Positions 1 through 7,399 of a stretch of DNA of 64,000 bases are shown here, piece by piece. Numbering within the stretch: position 1 is the first letter of the stretch; each line of letters begins with the position of its first letter. The stretch is from JADFNB01 sp036397455 (GTDB lineage Bacteria > Gemmatimonadota > Gemmatimonadetes > Gemmatimonadales > GWC2-71-9). A program made the position numbers and the translations under genes. The DNA lies in the NCBI GenBank assembly GCA_036397455.1, contig DASWIX010000079.1:62001-126000 (forward strand), in the 5' to 3' direction. The notes below the pieces were generated by a model. It had not been told where the DNA came from and did not search any database. It was given only the letters and a program-made list of their open reading frames with translations.

Positions 1-886
1 TGCCCTCGATGGAGAACCCGATCAGGTCGCCCGGGGCCAGCGCAGCCACGCGCTTGTCGAGGGCCTTGCCCATGCGCATCTGGTCGCGACTGATGCGCGG
101 CATGATGATGCCGTGTTGACCGTAGGCGTAGTGAATCAGCCCCGAACAATCGAATCCGTTTTCGTCGCTGCCGCCCCACTGATACGGGAGGCCCATGACC
201 TTGAGTGCGGTCTCGACGACGCTGGTGGTGAGCCGCGCGCCGGTCTCGGACGCGCCGGCATCGCGCGCCAGGTCGTGAATGTCATTGGTCGACGGAAGAC
301 GACTCGGCGGGGCTGATGGACGCGCAGGATTCGTCGCGACGGCCGGCGGGTGCGCCGCGCGGCTGGGCGACCCGCCGAGACCGATCGCCACGCGGCCGGT
401 CAACTGAATCCCGCGCCGGTCATCGGGGCCAAGCCGCCAGAAACCGTACATCCCGGAGTCCTCGACGCGGTACCGGCCCTCGAGCCCGAGCGAGAAGCCC
501 GAGAACGGCCTGACCGCGTAGCCGCCACCGGCCGACCACGCCCCATCGATGCCTCCTCCGACGTGCCTGATGCCAACAGCCGCAGAGCCAATGAGATACG
601 GTCCCGACCCGTCGCGGAACATGCTCAGGGACAGCTCTGCCCCCGACAGAGTGCGGTCGTCGATCGAACGGGTGTTATCGAGGTGGGTGAACCCGATCCC
701 ATAGCCAAATGGACCGAAGAGCCTGCGGGTGTAGCCAGCGGAAAACACGACCGAGGTGGAATCGCCGGTCCACCAAAAGCCGTACCCCGCCTCGAACGTC
801 GGCCCTTGTGCCTGAGCGGCCGCCGAGACCGAACCACCGAGGACCCCAAGCAGGGTCGCGAGCCGCGCTGCCGGAATGACCTTCAT
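1..886 (-). CDS. NlpC/P60 peptidase fused to an outer-membrane-barrel-like N-terminus (partial)
   Basis: The reading frame is open from an ATG at 886 to the left edge, giving 295 residues; the C-terminus lies outside the window. Residues 1-27 are a signal peptide (short basic start, hydrophobic core, AQAQG). Residues about 28-170 are a run of alternating polar and hydrophobic beta-strands rich in Gly and aromatics, like a small eight-strand outer-membrane barrel. A Pro/Ala/Ser linker follows, then the start of an NlpC/P60 (C40) domain with GLPYQWGG and the catalytic Cys in GFDCSGL; the catalytic His would lie beyond the edge. Known for the family: cleavage of peptidoglycan stem peptides. Inferred: a cell-wall hydrolase held at the outer membrane. 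Confidence 0.8.
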   Translation of the reverse strand, partial: MKVIPAARLATLLGVLGGSVSAAAQAQGPTFEAGYGFWWTGDSTSVVFSAGYTRRLFGPFGYGIGFTHLDNTRSIDDRTLSGAELSLSMFRDGSGPYLIGSAAVGIRHVGGGIDGAWSAGGGYAVRPFSGFSLGLEGRYRVEDSGMYGFWRLGPDDRRGIQLTGRVAIGLGGSPSRAAHPPAVATNPARPSAPPSRLPSTNDIHDLARDAGASETGARLTTSVVETALKVMGLPYQWGGSDENGFDCSGLIHYAYGQHGIIMPRISRDQMRMGKALDKRVAALAPGDLIGFSIEG

Positions 887-900
887 GTGACGTAAGTCCC

Positions 901-929
901 AACGTAGCAATACCATAGCTACCGGTCAA
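901..929 (-). promoter_or_regulatory. sigma70-like promoter for the NlpC/P60 gene
   Basis: On the minus strand a TTGACC box (924-929) is followed by a 17-base spacer and TACGTT (901-906). The -35 is a five of six match, the -10 only three of six. The ATG at 886 lies 15 bases downstream, so the leader would be very short. This is a pattern match only. Confidence 0.4.
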
Positions 930-1012
930 CATTCTGCCATCGCGCAGCGGCCGAGTGACCAGACGTGAGGGACCCTCGTCTGATTACCTTTTGAGGCCAA
1001 ATGGGAGGTACC

Positions 1013-1435
1013 ATGCCCGTCGTCACCGTGACGCGACGCGTCCATTTCAACGCGGCTCACCGGCTGCACCGTCCTGACCTGTCCGACGCCGAGAACCGCG
1101 CGCTGTTCGGCCCGTGCAACAACCCCAACTACCACGGGCACAATTACGAACTGGACATCTCGGTGGCTGGCGAGGTCGACCCGGTAACCGGCTACGTCGC
1201 CGACATGGGCGAAATCAAGCGCGTCGCCGAGCGGACGGTGCTGGCGGCGCTCGACCACAAGAACCTGAATCTCGACGTGACCGCGTTCGCCGAGGTCAAC
1301 CCGACCGCGGAGAACATCGTCGTGGCGATCTGGAGCATGCTGGAGCACGCATTGCCGGGGAGACTCGTGAAGCTGGTGTTGTGGGAGACGCCGCGGAATT
1401 ACGTCGAGTACACGGGGAGCGGCGCCCGGCGCTGA
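1013..1435 (+). CDS. queD: 6-carboxytetrahydropterin synthase (QueD / PTPS family)
   Basis: A 140-residue 6-pyruvoyl-tetrahydropterin synthase fold protein, the usual length for QueD. The zinc ligands are visible as the His of FNAAHRL and the two His of YHGHNYEL, with the catalytic Cys in FGPCNNPNY just before. DHKNLNLD and NPTAENIV are further family motifs. It converts dihydroneopterin triphosphate to 6-carboxytetrahydropterin on the way to queuosine/7-deazaguanine. An ATG at 1001 is in frame, but GGGAGG at 1003-1008 sits just before the ATG at 1013, so the latter is chosen. No other queuosine gene is in the window. Its last 18 codons are repeated downstream with the repeat element. Confidence 0.88.
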   Translation: MPVVTVTRRVHFNAAHRLHRPDLSDAENRALFGPCNNPNYHGHNYELDISVAGEVDPVTGYVADMGEIKRVAERTVLAALDHKNLNLDVTAFAEVNPTAENIVVAIWSMLEHALPGRLVKLVLWETPRNYVEYTGSGARR

Positions 1436-1792
1436 AACCTATCGGCAGTCCCGCCCTGAAGGGCGGGCTCGGCCAAGAGGAGCGTGCTGAAGCACGCCGC
1501 CGACCCGTCCTTCAGGACGCCGTTCTCGACCGAGCCCGGGCTCTCAGCCCGGGACTGTCGCAGCGTGCTGAAGCACGCCGCCGACCCGTCCTTCAGGACG
1601 CCATTCTCGGCCGAGCCCGGGCTCTCAGGCCGGTTGTGGGAGACGCCGCGGAATTACGTCGAGTACACGGGGAGCGGCGCCCGCCGCTGAAACCTGTCGG
1701 CAGTCCCGCCCTGAAGGGCGGGCTCGGCCAAGAGTAGCGTGCTGAAGCACGCCGCCGACCCGTCCTTCAGGACGCCGTTCTCGGCCGAGCCC
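1378..1792 (+). repeat. Direct duplication of the queD 3' end plus palindromic element
   Basis: Bases 1378-1537 recur at 1633-1792 with four mismatches, an offset of exactly 255 bases. Each copy holds the last 18 codons of queD with its stop codon (LWETPRNYV...GARR) followed by the start of the palindromic repeat. The offset is a multiple of three, so the second tail is in the same frame as queD, but it is cut off by the queD stop. The second copy is therefore a gene fragment, not a gene. Confidence 0.85.
1444..1792. repeat. Nested palindromic repeat units between convergent genes
   Basis: The stretch from the queD stop to 1799 has no gene. The first unit (1444-1557) has four short hairpins: 1450-1467 (CCCGCCCT/AGGGCGGG), 1482-1497 (GCGTGCT/AGCACGC), 1506-1519 (CGTCCT/AGGACG) and 1535-1553 (CCCGGGCT/AGCCCGGG). 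The first and last are flanked by GGCAGTCCCG and its near-complement, so the whole unit is also one long inverted repeat. Partial units follow at 1562-1632 and 1698-1792. The same family recurs at 30575-31012. Both sites lie between convergent gene ends. Confidence 0.85.
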
Positions 1793-1799
1793 TCTTGTG

Positions 1800-2366
1800 C
1801 TACGGCCAGAGCCAGCCGAACACGCCCGCGGTGAGCAAGCCGTACACGACGCCATCAACGACGCTCTTCCAGGTAGACGCCCACTGCCGCCCGAACCAGA
1901 TCGCGTCCGGGAACATCGCGGCCGTGTATGCGATCGTCGCCACGGTGCCGCTGATTCGAAAGACGCGCATGTACTCCTCACCGGCACCCACCGTGCTGCC
2001 CGTGACGTACGCGACGAAGATCGCGACCACCAGGTAGTAGACGAACGACAACAGCATCGGTTTGCCCATGTTCGTCCGGACGTTGGCGGTCTGCACGATC
2101 ATCAGGCCGACCGGTCCCTCGGACAGGCGTTTCTGGAACTCCTCGCTCTTGAACTCCGCCATGTCTGTCGTGTGTGGGAACATGTAGTGGCCGGGACCGA
2201 CGTTATGCATGCGGAGCCCGCTGAGGATCTTCTCTTCGTCGGGGAGTTTGCCCCAGTCGCGTTTGTGGTGTGGCAGCGCCGTCCACGCCAGGGCGCTCGC
2301 GACGAACACGATTGCCGCGGACGCCAGAATGGGTAACCACAGTTGTGTCAGGGAAACGAACTCCAT
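1800..2366 (-). CDS. Membrane protein of unknown function
   Basis: A 188-residue protein that I do not recognise by name. It has an N-terminal membrane segment (residues about 10-30), a soluble stretch of about 75 residues with several charged and Met/His residues, then three hydrophobic segments (about 105-125, 135-155 and 168-186). The start is an ATG at 2366 with GGAGG five bases upstream. It is the last gene of the minus-strand block, 81 bases after mdh, and runs up to the palindromic repeat. It could be a small transporter or quality-control membrane protein; the sequence does not decide. Confidence 0.7.
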   Translation of the reverse strand: MEFVSLTQLWLPILASAAIVFVASALAWTALPHHKRDWGKLPDEEKILSGLRMHNVGPGHYMFPHTTDMAEFKSEEFQKRLSEGPVGLMIVQTANVRTNMGKPMLLSFVYYLVVAIFVAYVTGSTVGAGEEYMRVFRISGTVATIAYTAAMFPDAIWFGRQWASTWKSVVDGVVYGLLTAGVFGWLWP

Positions 2367-2382
2367 GGCGGCCTCCGGTTAT

Positions 2383-2409
2383 GGACGGCGCCAACGTACG
2401 ACGCCGTCC
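2383..2409. terminator. Hairpin between mdh and the downstream membrane gene
   Basis: GGACGGCG (2383-2390) pairs perfectly with CGCCGTCC (2402-2409) across an 11-base loop. There is no T-run on either strand, so it may be an attenuator, an mRNA stabiliser or a weak terminator. Confidence 0.35.
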
Positions 2410-2447
2410 CAACCGAGTCCAGCGCACCGTCCCCTTCGGGGAGGAGG

Positions 2448-3389
2448 CTAGGCGGACACCTTCTCGAGCTCGACCGCGCTCATCGTCGACTTGACCGCCG
2501 CGGCCGACGCCGCCAGCGCGGTGCGTTCGTCGTCGGTCAACTCGACTTCGATGATCTCCTCGAGGCCGTTGGCGCCGAGCTTGCACGGGACGCCACAGTA
2601 CAACCCGTCGAGCCCGTACTCGCCGGTGAGCCAGGCCGCGCACGGCAGGATGCGCTTCTTGTCCTTGACGATCGCCTCGGCCATCTGGGCTGCCGCGGAG
2701 GCCGGCGCGTAATAGGCCGAACCGGTCTTCAAGTATCCGACGATCTCCGCCCCGCCCTTCCGCGTGCGCTCGACGATGGCGTCGAGTTGCTCGCGACCGA
2801 TGAGCTGCGTGACGGGAATGCCCGACACGGTGGTATAGGAAATCAGCGGCACCATCGTGTCGCCGTGGCCGCCAAGCACCATCGCCTGGATGTCCTCGAC
2901 CGACACGTCGAGCGCCTCGGCCAGGAAACTGCGATACCGCGCGGTATCGAGCACGCCCGCCATCCCGATGACACGTTCCCGCGGGAACCCGGTGACTTCC
3001 TTCGCGACCCAACACATGACGTCGAGCGGGTTGGACACCATGATGATGATGGCATCCGGACAGGTCCGTTTGATCTCCTCGCTGACGGACTTGGTAATGG
3101 CCGCGTTGGTCTTCGCCAGATCGTCGCGACTCATCCCGGGTTTCCGCGCGATGCCGGCCGTGACGATGACCATCTCGGACCCCGCGGCGGGACCCCAATC
3201 GTTGGTGCCTTCCACCCGCGTGTCGAATCCCTCGATCGGCGCTGACTCCCACTGGTCGAGGCCTTTCCCCTGCGGGATACCCTCGACGACATCCAGCAAG
3301 ACGACTCGCCGCGCGAGTTCTTTCTCGGCAACGCGCTGGGCCAGCGTCGCGCCGACGTGGCCCGCACCTACCACCGTGATCTTGTTCAT
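2448..3389 (-). CDS. mdh: Malate dehydrogenase (LDH-like type)
   Basis: A 313-residue NAD-dependent malate dehydrogenase of the LDH-like branch, which interconverts malate and oxaloacetate in the TCA cycle. It has the Rossmann motif VVGAGHVGAT at residues 5-14. The substrate loop RKPGMSRDDL carries the Arg residues expected for a dicarboxylate substrate, VSNPLDVM follows, and the catalytic His is in GGHGDTMVPL. The ATG at 3389 overlaps the trmL stop (ATGA), so the two genes are probably co-translated. The other TCA gene in the window, icd, lies about 20 kb upstream on the same strand. Confidence 0.95.
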   Translation of the reverse strand: MNKITVVGAGHVGATLAQRVAEKELARRVVLLDVVEGIPQGKGLDQWESAPIEGFDTRVEGTNDWGPAAGSEMVIVTAGIARKPGMSRDDLAKTNAAITKSVSEEIKRTCPDAIIIMVSNPLDVMCWVAKEVTGFPRERVIGMAGVLDTARYRSFLAEALDVSVEDIQAMVLGGHGDTMVPLISYTTVSGIPVTQLIGREQLDAIVERTRKGGAEIVGYLKTGSAYYAPASAAAQMAEAIVKDKKRILPCAAWLTGEYGLDGLYCGVPCKLGANGLEEIIEVELTDDERTALAASAAAVKSTMSAVELEKVSA

Positions 3390-3895
3390 GGTCGCTTTCT
3401 CTGACTGTCTGGAGTTAGCGCATCGGTCCGCGATCCGGGGGGCGACGCGTCCAGCTGCCGAATGGCCTCGTAGGTCACGATCGCCACCGCGTTCGCGAGG
3501 TTCAGGCTCCGCACGGCCGGCGTCATCGGGATCCGGAACAGGCGATCGGGATACTTCTCGCGAATGCGTTCCGGCATGCCCTGGGTCTCGTTACCAAACA
3601 CCAGTACCGAGTTCGGGGCGTAGGGGGCGTCCGTGTGGGGACGCGCGCCGTGTGACGTGAAATATAAACAGCGTTCGCGTGCCACGGCTTCGCGAAATGC
3701 GCGCCAATGGGGATGGACCCACAAGTCCACCTCGGGCCAGTAGTCCAGCCCGGCCCGGCGCAGTTGGTCGTCATCGAGAGCAAACCCGAGCGGCTCGATC
3801 AGATGCAGACTGGCACCAGCAGCGGCGCAGAGGCGCGCGATATTGCCGGTATTGGGCGGAATCCTCGGCTCGATCAGCGCGACCGCGAGCGCCAT
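3386..3895 (-). CDS. trmL: tRNA (cytidine/uridine-34-2'-O)-methyltransferase TrmL
   Basis: A 169-residue SPOUT methyltransferase that 2'-O-methylates the wobble base of tRNA-Leu. SPOUT motifs are complete: EPRIPPNTGNIARLCAA at the start, LVFGNETQGMP in the middle and IPMTPAVRSLNLANAVAI near the end, which forms the knotted SAM-binding site. Length matches the family. Its substrate class is represented in the window by tRNA-Leu(CAA) at 28584-28666. It starts two bases after the moaE stop and overlaps mdh by four bases. Confidence 0.93.
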   Translation of the reverse strand: MALAVALIEPRIPPNTGNIARLCAAAGASLHLIEPLGFALDDDQLRRAGLDYWPEVDLWVHPHWRAFREAVARERCLYFTSHGARPHTDAPYAPNSVLVFGNETQGMPERIREKYPDRLFRIPMTPAVRSLNLANAVAIVTYEAIRQLDASPPGSRTDALTPDSQRKRP

Positions 3896-3897
3896 GA

Positions 3898-4350
3898 TCA
3901 GTCTGGATCGCGGGGACCGCCCCCGCTGGGCACGCGCCTGCCGGTATTATCGCGCCATACGGCCTCACCACCCTGCAACACTTCCTTCTTCCAGACCGGC
4001 AACCGGCGCTTCGCTTCCTCGATCATGAACCGGCACGCATCCAGTGCCTCGGCCCGGTGCGGTGCCGCCACCACGACCGCGATGCTCGCTTCCCCCAGTA
4101 ACACGATCCCGATGCGGTGCCGTGCCGCGGTTCGCGTGCGGGGCCACCGTGCTCGGGCCTCCGCGGCGATGCCGGCGAACTCCGCCTCGATCATCTCCTC
4201 GTAGCCCGAGTACTCGATGTGCCGGACCGGCCCGTCGTCCTCACCACATCGCACCGTCCCCACGAACGTCGCGATCCCGCCGCACTCGGGTCCGGCGACG
4301 GCATCGATGAGCGCCGCCAGATCGATGACCGACGTGGTGCAGTACGGCAT
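3898..4350 (-). CDS. moaE: Molybdopterin synthase catalytic subunit MoaE
   Basis: A 150-residue MoaE, the large subunit of molybdopterin synthase, which inserts the dithiolene sulfurs into precursor Z (cPMP). Family motifs are GGIATFVGTVR near the N-terminus, EYSGYEEMI, an HRIGIVLLGE strand, and PVWKKE, which holds the active-site lysines. A TTG at 4353 is in frame, but the ATG at 4350 forms a TGATG junction with the moaD stop, so I use the ATG. moaD is immediately upstream. No molybdoenzyme or other moa gene is in the window. Confidence 0.92.
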   Translation of the reverse strand: MPYCTTSVIDLAALIDAVAGPECGGIATFVGTVRCGEDDGPVRHIEYSGYEEMIEAEFAGIAAEARARWPRTRTAARHRIGIVLLGEASIAVVVAAPHRAEALDACRFMIEEAKRRLPVWKKEVLQGGEAVWRDNTGRRVPSGGGPRDPD

Positions 4351-4604
4351 CAACCGCCGGCCAACGGCGGGAACAACGCAAGTTCATCACCGTCGGCGAG
4401 TGGCTCGCCGGGCAGCACATGACGCTGGTTGACCGCCACCAGGGGCCGCTCGGGAAGGAGCCGCCCCTCGGGAAGCACGTCCCGCAGGCGGCGGACGGCA
4501 TCCGACACCACGGCCGGTGCGGGGAGTTCGACCGTCACCTCGTCGCGACCCAGCAGCTCCGCGTAGCGCGCGAACAGCCGGCATCGGATCCGTAGGATTG
4601 ACAT
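4350..4604 (-). CDS. moaD: Molybdopterin synthase sulfur-carrier subunit MoaD
   Basis: An 84-residue ubiquitin-fold sulfur carrier ending in ...FPPLAGG. The C-terminal Gly-Gly is the site that is adenylated and thiocarboxylated before sulfur transfer within MoaD-MoaE. The frame is open upstream to 4679, but that extension has no MoaD character. The ATG at 4604 gives MSILRIRC, the expected first beta-strand. The stop overlaps the moaE ATG by one base. Confidence 0.88.
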   Translation of the reverse strand: MSILRIRCRLFARYAELLGRDEVTVELPAPAVVSDAVRRLRDVLPEGRLLPERPLVAVNQRHVLPGEPLADGDELALFPPLAGG

Positions 4605-4694
4605 GGGATAGGAAACTACACGACGGCCCCGAACGCGAAAACACCCCGCGCTCCCAGCGGAGGCGAGGTGCGACGGCACAGACAGACGAACCGA

Positions 4695-5036
4695 CTAGGG
4701 CGACGCCTGGCGGGCCTGCTCGAAGGTCTCTTCATCGTCCTCGGGGCCGGCAACCATGGTGCGCAACTCCTTGGATGGCTTGAACACCGGCACCGGACGC
4801 GCGGCCACTTCCACCGGCTCGCCCGTCCGGGGGTTCCGTGCCATGCGCGTCTTGCGCCGCCGGATCTTGAACGTGCCGAATCCCCGGATCTCGATATTGC
4901 GCTGATCGGAAAGTGAGTCTTTCACCGCGTCGAGGAAGGCATCGACGACTCTCGCGCAGTCTTTTTTCGAGATCATCGGACCGGCCGTGCGGGCGATGGT
5001 GGCCGTCACCTTCTCGACGAGATCAGCCTTTGTCAT
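4695..5036 (-). CDS. HU/IHF-family nucleoid DNA-binding protein
   Basis: A 113-residue HU/IHF-family histone-like protein. The N-terminal helices (MTKADLVEKV) are followed by the beta-saddle signature IRGFGTFKIRRRKTR and the arm with NPRTGEPVEV and Pro, which intercalates into DNA. A tail of about 20 acidic and Gln-rich residues extends beyond the normal 90-95 residue core. It is preceded by its own strong promoter (5104-5132) and a GGGGG ribosome-binding site four bases before the ATG. Whether it acts as a homodimer (HU) or as an IHF-type subunit cannot be decided here. Confidence 0.92.
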   Translation of the reverse strand: MTKADLVEKVTATIARTAGPMISKKDCARVVDAFLDAVKDSLSDQRNIEIRGFGTFKIRRRKTRMARNPRTGEPVEVAARPVPVFKPSKELRTMVAGPEDDEETFEQARQASP

Positions 5037-5103
5037 GCAACCCCCAGGACTAGACGCGGAGGCGGCTCGTTACGGGCCCTCGGCCCTACCTAGCCGGGGG
5101 GTC

Positions 5104-5132
5104 AACATAGGAGCTTACCTATTGACTGTCAA
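5104..5132 (-). promoter_or_regulatory. Strong sigma70-like promoter for the HU gene
   Basis: The minus strand reads TTGACA (5127-5132), a perfect -35, then a 17-base spacer and TATGTT (5104-5109) as the -10. The -35 lies inside the last codons of carA, so HU can be transcribed independently of the upstream block. The leader would be about 60 bases. Confidence 0.7.
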
Positions 5133-6225
5133 GAGCTTGGACGAACTGCAGGAAGTGTCCTCTCGCGTCGTGGGGACCCGGAGCGGCCTCCGGATGGTAC
5201 TGAACCGCGAACATAGGTAGTTCGCGATGTCTTACGCCTTCGACGGTGCCATCATTGAGGTTAAGGTGCGTCACCTCAAGTTGTTTGGCACCTGGGATGC
5301 CGTTAGTGCTTCCCTTTACTGCAAATCCGTGGTTTTGCGATGTGATAAGAACGCGCCCGTCTGCCAGCTCGCGAACCGGATGATTCCCTCCTCGATGGCC
5401 GTACGGGAGCTTCTCTGTCTCCGCTCCGAATGCCAGGGCGACGAGCTGATGCCCCAGGCAGATACCGAACGTGGGCAGGCCCGACTCGGCCAACTGGCGG
5501 ATTTCAGGCAGGACATACTGCACGGCGGCGGGGTCACCCGGACCATTCGAGAGGAATAGTCCGTCCGGCGCCAACTCGCGGATCCGGGCGGCCGACGTCT
5601 TCGACGGGACGATGGTGACTCGGCAGTCGTGGGCGTTGAGCAGCCGCACGATATTCGTCTTCATGCCAAAGTCGTATGCAACCACATGACGCCTGGCGTC
5701 CGTGTCACCGACCGAGCGTTCTTCGGGAACCGTCGCGGCACTCGCCAGGTCGAGACCGGTCATTTCAGGGCTCGCACCGAGCGTACGCCGGGTCTCCTCA
5801 GTCGGCTCTGCCCCTTCGGCGATGATCGCCCGCATCGCCCCGCGCGACCGGATGTGCCGAGCCAGCTTGCGGGTATCGACGTCTTCGATGATCGGGATAG
5901 CGCGGTCGGCCAGCCACTCGTCAAGCGAGCCCGATGAACGCCAGTTGGAGTGCCCGCGCGACAACTCCCGCACGATGACCGCGCTCACCTGCGGTTTCTC
6001 CGACTCGACGTCTTCGGCGTTGATCCCGTAGTTCCCGATCATCGGCGCCGTCATGACGACCAACTGGCCCATATAGGAAGGGTCTGTGAAAACCTCCTGG
6101 TACCCGGTCAGGTTCGTCGTGAAGACCGCCTCACCCGTGGTGGGAGATATGGAACGGCGCGTGGTTCCCGCGAACCACGCGCCATCTTCCAACAGGACGT
6201 ATGCCGGTCGGATGTCGTTGCTCAG
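5119..6225 (-). CDS. carA: Carbamoyl-phosphate synthase small subunit (CTG start)
   Basis: A 368-residue glutaminase subunit that supplies ammonia to CarB for carbamoyl phosphate in arginine and pyrimidine synthesis. The N-terminal domain (PAYVLLEDG, TGYQEVFTDPSYMGQ) precedes a class I amidotransferase domain with the nucleophile Cys in FGICLGHQL and the catalytic His/Glu in QYHPEA. The frame is open to 6432, but that part is a shadow of secG. No ATG, GTG or TTG fits the family N-terminus. A CTG at 6225 has GAGG seven bases upstream and overlaps the secG stop as CTGA, so I take CTG as the start. carB is not adjacent and not in the window. Confidence 0.93.
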   Translation of the reverse strand: MSNDIRPAYVLLEDGAWFAGTTRRSISPTTGEAVFTTNLTGYQEVFTDPSYMGQLVVMTAPMIGNYGINAEDVESEKPQVSAVIVRELSRGHSNWRSSGSLDEWLADRAIPIIEDVDTRKLARHIRSRGAMRAIIAEGAEPTEETRRTLGASPEMTGLDLASAATVPEERSVGDTDARRHVVAYDFGMKTNIVRLLNAHDCRVTIVPSKTSAARIRELAPDGLFLSNGPGDPAAVQYVLPEIRQLAESGLPTFGICLGHQLVALAFGAETEKLPYGHRGGNHPVRELADGRVLITSQNHGFAVKGSTNGIPGAKQLEVTHLNLNDGTVEGVRHRELPMFAVQYHPEAAPGPHDARGHFLQFVQALDSQ

Positions 6226-6602
6226 TTGTTGTCCTCGGGTTGGCCCGGTGGAACCGGCGACGGCTGCGCGGCACCCTCGCCCGCCGGTGGTTGCACGTCC
6301 AGTGGCAGGGGGGCCGTATTGATCGGTGCCGGCGGCGCGAGCTGCCCCTGCAACACCGAGGTCGGACCGCCACCGCGCGTCGACATGCCGGCGAGGATCA
6401 GCGAGAACGCGAGGAAGAGCGCCCCGCACCACCAGGACATCTTGGTGAGGACCGTCACGGCCTGCCGCCCACCGAGAAACGTGTCGGTCGACGCTCCGCC
6501 TCCCATGGCCGCCAAGCCACCGCCCTTACCGGACTGCAGCAGCACGACGACACCGAGAATGACGGAGTCGAGAATCAGTAAGATCAAGAAAAATGCGAAC
6601 AT
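6222..6602 (-). CDS. secG: Protein translocase subunit SecG
   Basis: A 126-residue SecG with two membrane helices (residues about 3-22 and 55-73) around the conserved cytoplasmic loop LLQSGKGGGLAAMGGG. It is a non-essential SecYEG partner that stimulates preprotein export. The C-terminal 45 residues are a Pro/Gln-rich tail longer than usual. The start ATG at 6602 has GGAG six bases upstream. It lies between tpiA and carA; secG next to tpiA is a common bacterial arrangement. Confidence 0.92.
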   Translation of the reverse strand: MFAFFLILLILDSVILGVVVLLQSGKGGGLAAMGGGASTDTFLGGRQAVTVLTKMSWWCGALFLAFSLILAGMSTRGGGPTSVLQGQLAPPAPINTAPLPLDVQPPAGEGAAQPSPVPPGQPEDNN

Positions 6603-6646
6603 GGACTCCTCTCAGGGCCGCAAGATACCCGGCTCCCGAACGCGGG

Positions 6647-7399
6647 TCAATCGCGGTCGGAACCGGTGATCGCGAGCCAGGAATCCGCGTCGATCGACGC
6701 GCCACCCACCAACACACCGTCGATTTCGGACTCCGCGACGAGGGCGCCGACATTGGCCGGCTTGACGCTGCCGCCGTAGAGGACGCGCACCGAAACACGC
6801 GGAGCACCCATACCGGCCATGGTCTCTCGGACAACGGTATGGACCGCCGCGGCGTCCGCCGGGGTGGCGTTCTTGCCGGTCCCGATGGCCCAGACCGGTT
6901 CATAGGCGATAGGCACCTGCGCGAGCTGCGCCGGCGCCAGGCCCTCCAACACGGCAAGCTGGCGCCGCACGACATCCAACGTCTGCCCCGCGTCGCGCTG
7001 CGCGAGCGTTTCGCCCACGCAGAGCATGGGCAACAGGCCTCCGGCAAGTGCCGCGCGTACCTTGGCGCCCGTTGCCTCGTCGGTTTCCCCAAACACGTGA
7101 CGCCGTTCGGAATGACCAATCAGCGTGCTCGTGGCACCTGCCTCGGCGGCCATCGAGACGCTGGTCTCGCCGGTGAACGCGCCTTTCGCCTCCCAATGCA
7201 CATGCTGCGCACCCACGCGCAATCCCACCCTCTCGGCGATCCGTGCCGCGACCGTGGAGAGGGAGACGGCCGGCGTGTAGAACCAGACCTCGCGATCGTC
7301 CCGAGGCACATACGAATCGAGAAACCGATCGAGAAACGCGGCGGCCTCGACCGGTCCGAGGTGCATCTTCCAGTTTCCCGCAAAGATCAGTGGGTTCAT
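6647..7399 (-). CDS. tpiA: Triose-phosphate isomerase
   Basis: A 250-residue TIM barrel, the standard length, interconverting dihydroxyacetone phosphate and glyceraldehyde 3-phosphate. Catalytic residues are visible: Lys in FAGNWKMH, His in LIGHSERR and Glu in AYEPVWAIGTG; YGGSVKPAN and VGGASID form the phosphate site. The frame continues far upstream as a shadow of pgk, but ATG 7399 overlaps the pgk stop (ATGA) and gives the canonical N-terminus. It forms a glycolytic unit with gapA and pgk. Confidence 0.96.
   Translation of the reverse strand: MNPLIFAGNWKMHLGPVEAAAFLDRFLDSYVPRDDREVWFYTPAVSLSTVAARIAERVGLRVGAQHVHWEAKGAFTGETSVSMAAEAGATSTLIGHSERRHVFGETDEATGAKVRAALAGGLLPMLCVGETLAQRDAGQTLDVVRRQLAVLEGLAPAQLAQVPIAYEPVWAIGTGKNATPADAAAVHTVVRETMAGMGAPRVSVRVLYGGSVKPANVGALVAESEIDGVLVGGASIDADSWLAITGSDRD

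Noticed and set aside
887..1012. Possible preQ1 riboswitch in front of queD
   Set aside because: The leader is short and lacks the conserved preQ1 aptamer loop and A-rich tail.
1484..1690. 68-residue frame that ends with the queD tail and could be a gene
   Set aside because: It is made only of repeat sequence and the copied queD end; no ribosome-binding site and no independent coding signal.
2343..3245. 300-residue open frame on the plus strand opposite mdh
   Set aside because: mdh on the other strand has complete catalytic motifs; the opposite frame has no recognisable features.
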